Under the pieces are notes generated by a model. It was given only the letters and a program-made list of their open reading frames with translations, did not search any database and had not been told where the DNA came from. The translations under genes were made by a program, and so were the position numbers. 9,604 bases of DNA, from assembly GCA_041477005.1 (NCBI GenBank), contig JBGOUJ010000274.1, positions 1-9,604 of the forward strand, in the 5' to 3' direction. The DNA comes from JBGOUJ01 sp041477005 (GTDB lineage: Bacteria > Acidobacteriota > Terriglobia > Bryobacterales > JACQDG01). Positions 6,988-9,604 of the stretch are shown here, one piece after another; positions within the stretch are counted from its first letter, which is position 1; the number at the start of each line of letters is the position of its first letter.

Positions 6988-8067
6988 ATGAGATCCGCCT
7001 GCCTGCTTGCCCTGCTGTTTCCGTTGCTACTCAGTTCTCAATCTCTGACCGAGCGGCCGCGCTTGGCCATTGTCGGTCTGGTACATTCTCACGTGTGGGG
7101 GCACCTGGCCCACATGGCCGAGCTGAAAGACGCGAGCCTCGTCGGCATCGCCGAGCCCAACTCCGAGTTGGTCGCCGAGGCCAGGAAGCGCGCGCCCAAT
7201 GCCGAGTATTTCGACGACTACAAGAAGATGATTGAAGCCAGGAAGCCCCACATCGTTTGGGCTTTCGTCGAGAACAATCGCCACCTGGAGATCGTCGAGT
7301 ATTGCGCGCCACGGAAGATTCACGTGATCTTCGAGAAGCCCCTGGCCTCGACCTACGCCGATGCGCGCAAGATCCGCGACCTGGCGCATAAGAACGGCGT
7401 CCAGGTGATGACCAACTACCAGATGGCCTGGTGGCCCGCCAATTACGTCGCCAAGGCGGAAGCGGACAAGGGCACGCTCGGCGAGGTGTGGCGGCTGCAC
7501 GGCGTGGTCGGCCACGGCGGCCCCGGCTCGGAGGGCGTGACCAACAAGTATTTCTTCGCCTGGCTCACCGATCCGGTCCAGAACGGCGCCGGCGCGCTGG
7601 TCGATTTCGGCTGCTACAACGCGCTCTGGTCGCTGTGGTATCTGGGCCGGCCCGAAAGCGTCTACGCCACGGTGGACCACCTCCAGCCGCAGCGTTTTCC
7701 CAAGGTGGAAGACAGCGCCGCGCTGGTGCTCACTTACAAGAACGGCGTCGGGATCTTCGAAGGCAGTTGGGACCTGCCCCGCAGCTTCCAGGACCTGGAG
7801 GTCTTCGGCCGCTCCGGCAGCCTCTACATGACGCAGCGCAAGGTCGAGCTGCGAAAGGGCCGCGAGAGCTCCGAGCTGCCGCTGACCCCGCTCGCCGAGG
7901 ACCGCGCCGAGCCTGTGACGTACTTGATCGGCCGCCTGCGCGCCGGCCAGCCGGTCGATGGATTGGTCGCGCTCGACATCAACCTCGGCGTGAACGAGAT
8001 CATCGACGCAGCCAAGGAATCCATCAAGACCGGCCGCGCGGTGAAGCTGCCGCCGTCGCCGAAATAG
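6988..8067 (+). CDS. Sec-exported Gfo/Idh/MocA family oxidoreductase
   Basis: This 359-residue protein starts with a Sec-type signal (MRSACLLALLFPLLLSSQS) and probably works in the periplasm. The Rossmann region LAIVGLVHSHVWGH (26-39) takes the place of the usual G-x-G-x-x-G loop; I have seen similar 'GLVHxHVxG' forms in exported members, so NAD(P) binding may be altered but not necessarily lost. IFEKPLAS (114-121) holds the family's EKP motif with the catalytic Lys. GALVDFGCYN matches the D-x-G-x-x-x segment of the substrate domain. There is no twin-arginine motif, unlike the 1029 gene, which matters because cofactor-bound oxidoreductases usually need Tat. GGAG at 6969-6972 is far (15 bases) from ATG 6988; TAAAAT at 6973-6978 could be a -10 box giving an almost leaderless message (weak). 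The substrate is unknown. Confidence 0.88.
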   Translation: MRSACLLALLFPLLLSSQSLTERPRLAIVGLVHSHVWGHLAHMAELKDASLVGIAEPNSELVAEARKRAPNAEYFDDYKKMIEARKPHIVWAFVENNRHLEIVEYCAPRKIHVIFEKPLASTYADARKIRDLAHKNGVQVMTNYQMAWWPANYVAKAEADKGTLGEVWRLHGVVGHGGPGSEGVTNKYFFAWLTDPVQNGAGALVDFGCYNALWSLWYLGRPESVYATVDHLQPQRFPKVEDSAALVLTYKNGVGIFEGSWDLPRSFQDLEVFGRSGSLYMTQRKVELRKGRESSELPLTPLAEDRAEPVTYLIGRLRAGQPVDGLVALDINLGVNEIIDAAKESIKTGRAVKLPPSPK

Positions 8068-8068
8068 C

Positions 8069-8628
8069 TCCAGTCCCAGCGGGGCGATTCGCAGGACCAG
8101 GGTCGTCCCCGTGGAGAAGGACACCGGCCGGATCACCACGAGCGTCTCTCAGATGGCCCGCGTCGCCCACGTCCGCGTGGATCCCGCGGGCAACCTTATC
8201 ATTACCGATCCAGGCGCAGCTCGCGTGTGGCTGGCATCGGCTCCTGCATTCACCGTGACGGCTCTCGCCGGCAACGGCAAATCTGACGGCCCCGGCGACG
8301 ATCGCCCGGCAGCGACCGTTTCTCTGATTTCTCCCACCGACGCCCTCACCGACGGTGACGGGAACGAGCGAGGCCGTAAGTGGCTTGTCGTAACACCGGA
8401 AGATCGTCCCTACCAGCCGGGCGAGAACCTGACCTTACGGCAACCGGCCTGGGGCTGCCCGCTCTTGACGCTTCGGCGCTGGCGGTGATCGTCGGGAGCC
8501 GGGAGTCTGCGACGTCCGCATCACAGGGGCCCAGATAAGTGCCGGGGATCAGCCCGACACTGCTCGGCGCCATTTCCGCCGCCGGCGCTTCCAATCGTGC
8601 CACTACCTACTTGGCAGTAGCGCCCTAG
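8069..8628 (+). pseudogene. Frameshifted remnant of an NHL-repeat protein with C-terminal Ig-like domain
   Basis: Directly after the 6988 gene, one frame reads AIRRTRVVPVEKDTGRITT, then VRVDPAGNLIITDPGAARV, then LAGNGKSDGPGDDRPAA and SPTDALTDGDGN. These match NHL propeller repeats (VAVDxAGNLYIADTGNxR ... VAGNG ... GDGGPA ... SPxGVAxDxxGN). The frame continues to YQPGENLTL, where a one-base loss near 8437 shifts the sense to TATGLGLPALDASALAVIVG. A further shift near 8508 gives VCDVRITGAQI. The end, PAGAS-like AAGASNRATTYLAVAP, is back in an earlier frame and stops at 8626-8628. This order (NHL repeats, then a 'PGE-LTL-ATGLG ... A-V-VGG' C-terminal domain) is typical of large Solibacter-type secreted proteins. 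Only the last repeats and tail survive. The GTG at 8111 would give a 125-residue product, but I judge it non-functional. Confidence 0.6.
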
Positions 8629-8631
8629 ATC

Positions 8632-8651
8632 AGAGACGTCAAGAGACGTCA
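8632..8651. repeat. Perfect 10-bp tandem duplication
   Basis: AGAGACGTCA occurs twice without a gap (8632-8641 and 8642-8651). It lies exactly between the end of the NHL remnant (stop at 8628) and the end of the opposite-strand remnant (stop at 8649). It could be a scar of the event that joined the two, or a slippage product. Confidence 0.8.
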
Positions 8652-8786
8652 ACGGTAATACTACGCCAGGCGCTTGCGGACTTCTCCAGCGGCGCTGCGA
8701 ACAACCGGGTCCTTCGTGGCGTCGTAGTGCGGAGCCCGCTCGAATACTCTTTCAAGCATTCCATTTCGTGCTTCGATTTTCGCTCA
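8649..8786 (-). pseudogene. Remnant of a regulator-like N-terminal domain
   Basis: On the minus strand from ATG 8759 the frame reads MLERVFERAPHYDATKDPVV, then RSAAGEVRKRLA, a TAG at 8661-8663, then YYR and TGA at 8649-8651. It matches a signature I know from many Acidobacteriota regulator-like proteins (LKE--IG--VFGR-P-YD---DPVVR--A-EVRKRLAQYY). The TAG sits exactly where the family has CAG (Gln), so one C-to-T change explains it. Upstream, the same frame is closed by TGA at 8784-8786, while LKEY, the expected preceding motif, appears in the adjoining frame (CTTGAAAGAGTAT). At least one frameshift and one nonsense change are therefore present. A 78-codon minus-strand frame (8875-8639) crosses the same DNA but loses the signature halfway, so I do not call it a gene. 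Confidence 0.6.
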
Positions 8787-8894
8787 TCTGCGCGAAAATC
8801 AAACTCGTGATCACCACGGCCTGTCGCGCCAATGTAAATCGTGCGCTTTACCTCACCGGTCAGTCGAGTCATCATACCAGCACCGTTTGTGGTT

Positions 8895-8991
8895 AGTACC
8901 TTCCGTAGCTCTAAGTAGTACTTTTAGTCGATTATGGTGTTGCTTCTCGTCGTTCCGGTATAGTACTTGTTGCAGATATGTGTTAAGTACT
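8895..8991. repeat. Four AGTACY motifs in AT-rich spacer
   Basis: AGTACC is at 8895-8900, and AGTACT at 8917-8922, 8962-8967 and 8986-8991. Three of the four are followed by CTT or TTT, giving AGTACTT-type half-palindromes; the spacings are 22, 45 and 24 bases. The stretch 8876-9001 is AT-richer than the rest of the window and holds no recognisable gene. It could be an array of binding sites or a coincidence in low-complexity DNA. Confidence 0.35.
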
Positions 8992-9001
8992 TTTCGCAAC
9001 T

Positions 9002-9295
9002 TTAGCTAATCTCTGTAGACTGTCGTGTGATAACAGACAGGTGGGAAGGTCGCAGAACAGAGTACATAAGAAAGCAAGCAGCTCGACGCATTGAGTTCTC
9101 CTTTCGACTGGCCATAGAGGCCGAAGCATATTGTGACTGAAAGTACAAAAGGGTAGCTCCTGGAACGATTTAGGATGAAAAAGAAACTCATGTATGCCAA
9201 GAGCGCGGGTAAGAACTACCGGGTCTGATTCGAGAGGATACCAAGAAGTTACAAGAATCCCTCACTTTCTGTATTTGGCCACAAACGCGCATGGG
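9002..9295 (-). pseudogene. Truncated second copy of the OmpA-PKD gene's leader and signal peptide
   Basis: 9029-9295 aligns in the same orientation with 5748-6017, by eye around three-quarters identical over about 267 bases with few gaps. It keeps the leader, the hairpin (9110-9122), an even better ribosome binding site (CGAAAGGAGAA) and ATGCGTCGAGC at the start (ATG 9091). The frame then reads MRRAACFLMYSVLRPSHLSV, shifted by small indels from the MRRACLLSITLLFSLS of the intact gene, and stops at 9002-9004 after 29 codons. Similarity ends at CTGTTATC, the end of the signal peptide, so the mature protein is missing. It is probably what is left of a paralogue after deletion. It could also be a retained regulatory element or a short leader peptide. 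Confidence 0.7.
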
Positions 9296-9604
9296 ACCCC
9301 CCGCTTAAGGTTATAGAACCGACCGCCGTGAAGCGAAGCGGTGCGATTTGAGAGAACGAGTGGAACGCAGGAGGCAATGGCGTGGGTGCGGGGTGGCGCG
9401 GTAGTACCTTTTGCCGCGCCGGCGCCTGCGGGGATTTAGTAGCGGGATGCATTTCCGTGGTCGAGCCTGACTCGATGTCAAAGCAGTCAAAGCTGGAAAG
9501 AAGGCGCGGCGCCGCCTTCGCGAGCGAGCGTTGCAGCGCCAGCGAAATAATGCTGAGTCCCCTTGCGAACGCCGTGACCTTGTGTCCGAGGGGACGCCGC
9601 TGAC
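9296..9604. other. Terminal stretch without a recognisable gene
   Basis: No family is recognisable on either strand. A 42-codon plus-strand frame from ATG 9475 (MSKQSKLERRRGAAFASERC ...) stops with TGA at 9601-9603. It has no clear ribosome binding site and begins on a short direct repeat (GTCAAAGCA at 9477-9485, GTCAAAGC at 9486-9493). I treat it as chance. The window ends one base after that stop. Confidence 0.5.

Noticed and set aside
7027..8139. A 370-codon minus-strand open frame
   Set aside because: It is the exact antisense of the oxidoreductase gene at 6988-8067, which has clear family motifs; the shadow has none.
8639..8875. A 78-codon minus-strand gene
   Set aside because: Its second half is out of frame with the conserved domain signature in the same DNA, so it is more likely a by-product of decay.
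9249..9452. A 67-codon minus-strand frame near the window end
   Set aside because: It has Pro-rich, low-information content, begins within the leader copy, and shows no family resemblance.

Overview
The window is high-GC bacterial chromosome, except for a visibly AT-richer stretch at about 8880-9290. Several things fit an Acidobacteriota genome of the Bryobacterales/Solibacter type: exported Gfo/Idh/MocA oxidoreductases (one with a twin-arginine signal), an OmpA-like outer-membrane protein carrying PKD and Ig-like modules, the remains of an NHL-repeat protein, and a remnant with a 'VF-R-P-YD---DPVVR---GEVRKRLA-YY' signature. The assignment rests on family recognition by eye and is an inference.

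Layout. Positions 102-2381 hold a two-gene plus-strand operon, 18 bases apart: a Tat-exported protein that looks like two tandem Rid (YjgF) folds, then a Tat-exported Gfo/Idh/MocA oxidoreductase. Positions 2382-2821, between convergent genes, carry a non-coding minisatellite of six full and one partial copies of a 52-55 bp unit. Positions 2822-5809 (minus) encode a 995-residue outer-membrane protein with an unusual order: signal peptide, OmpA-type peptidoglycan-binding domain, coiled coil, Pro-rich linker, predicted beta-barrel, PKD, four Ig-like repeats, PKD. Its roughly 200-base leader (5810-6017) has a hairpin just before the ribosome binding site. Positions 6344-6856 (plus) encode a small membrane-anchored protein. 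Positions 6852-6961 are a 110-bp nested inverted repeat resembling a MITE, whose left end supplies that gene's stop codon. Positions 6988-8067 (plus) encode a second exported Gfo/Idh/MocA protein with a Sec-type signal.

From 8068 to about 9295 the window is a gene graveyard. It holds a frameshifted NHL/Ig-like pseudogene (plus), a remnant of a regulator-like N-terminal domain (minus), a short AT-rich stretch with four AGTACY motifs, and a diverged second copy of the leader, ribosome binding site and signal-peptide start of the OmpA-PKD gene (9029-9295). The last 300 bases contain no recognisable gene.

The intact genes suggest cell-envelope and periplasmic functions: sugar-type oxidoreductases, a Rid-like protein, and an outer-membrane anchor with adhesive-type modules. 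No defence system, CRISPR array, RNA gene or complete transposon is visible. The most unusual signals are the duplicated leader, the domain order of the OmpA protein, and the MITE-like and minisatellite repeats.
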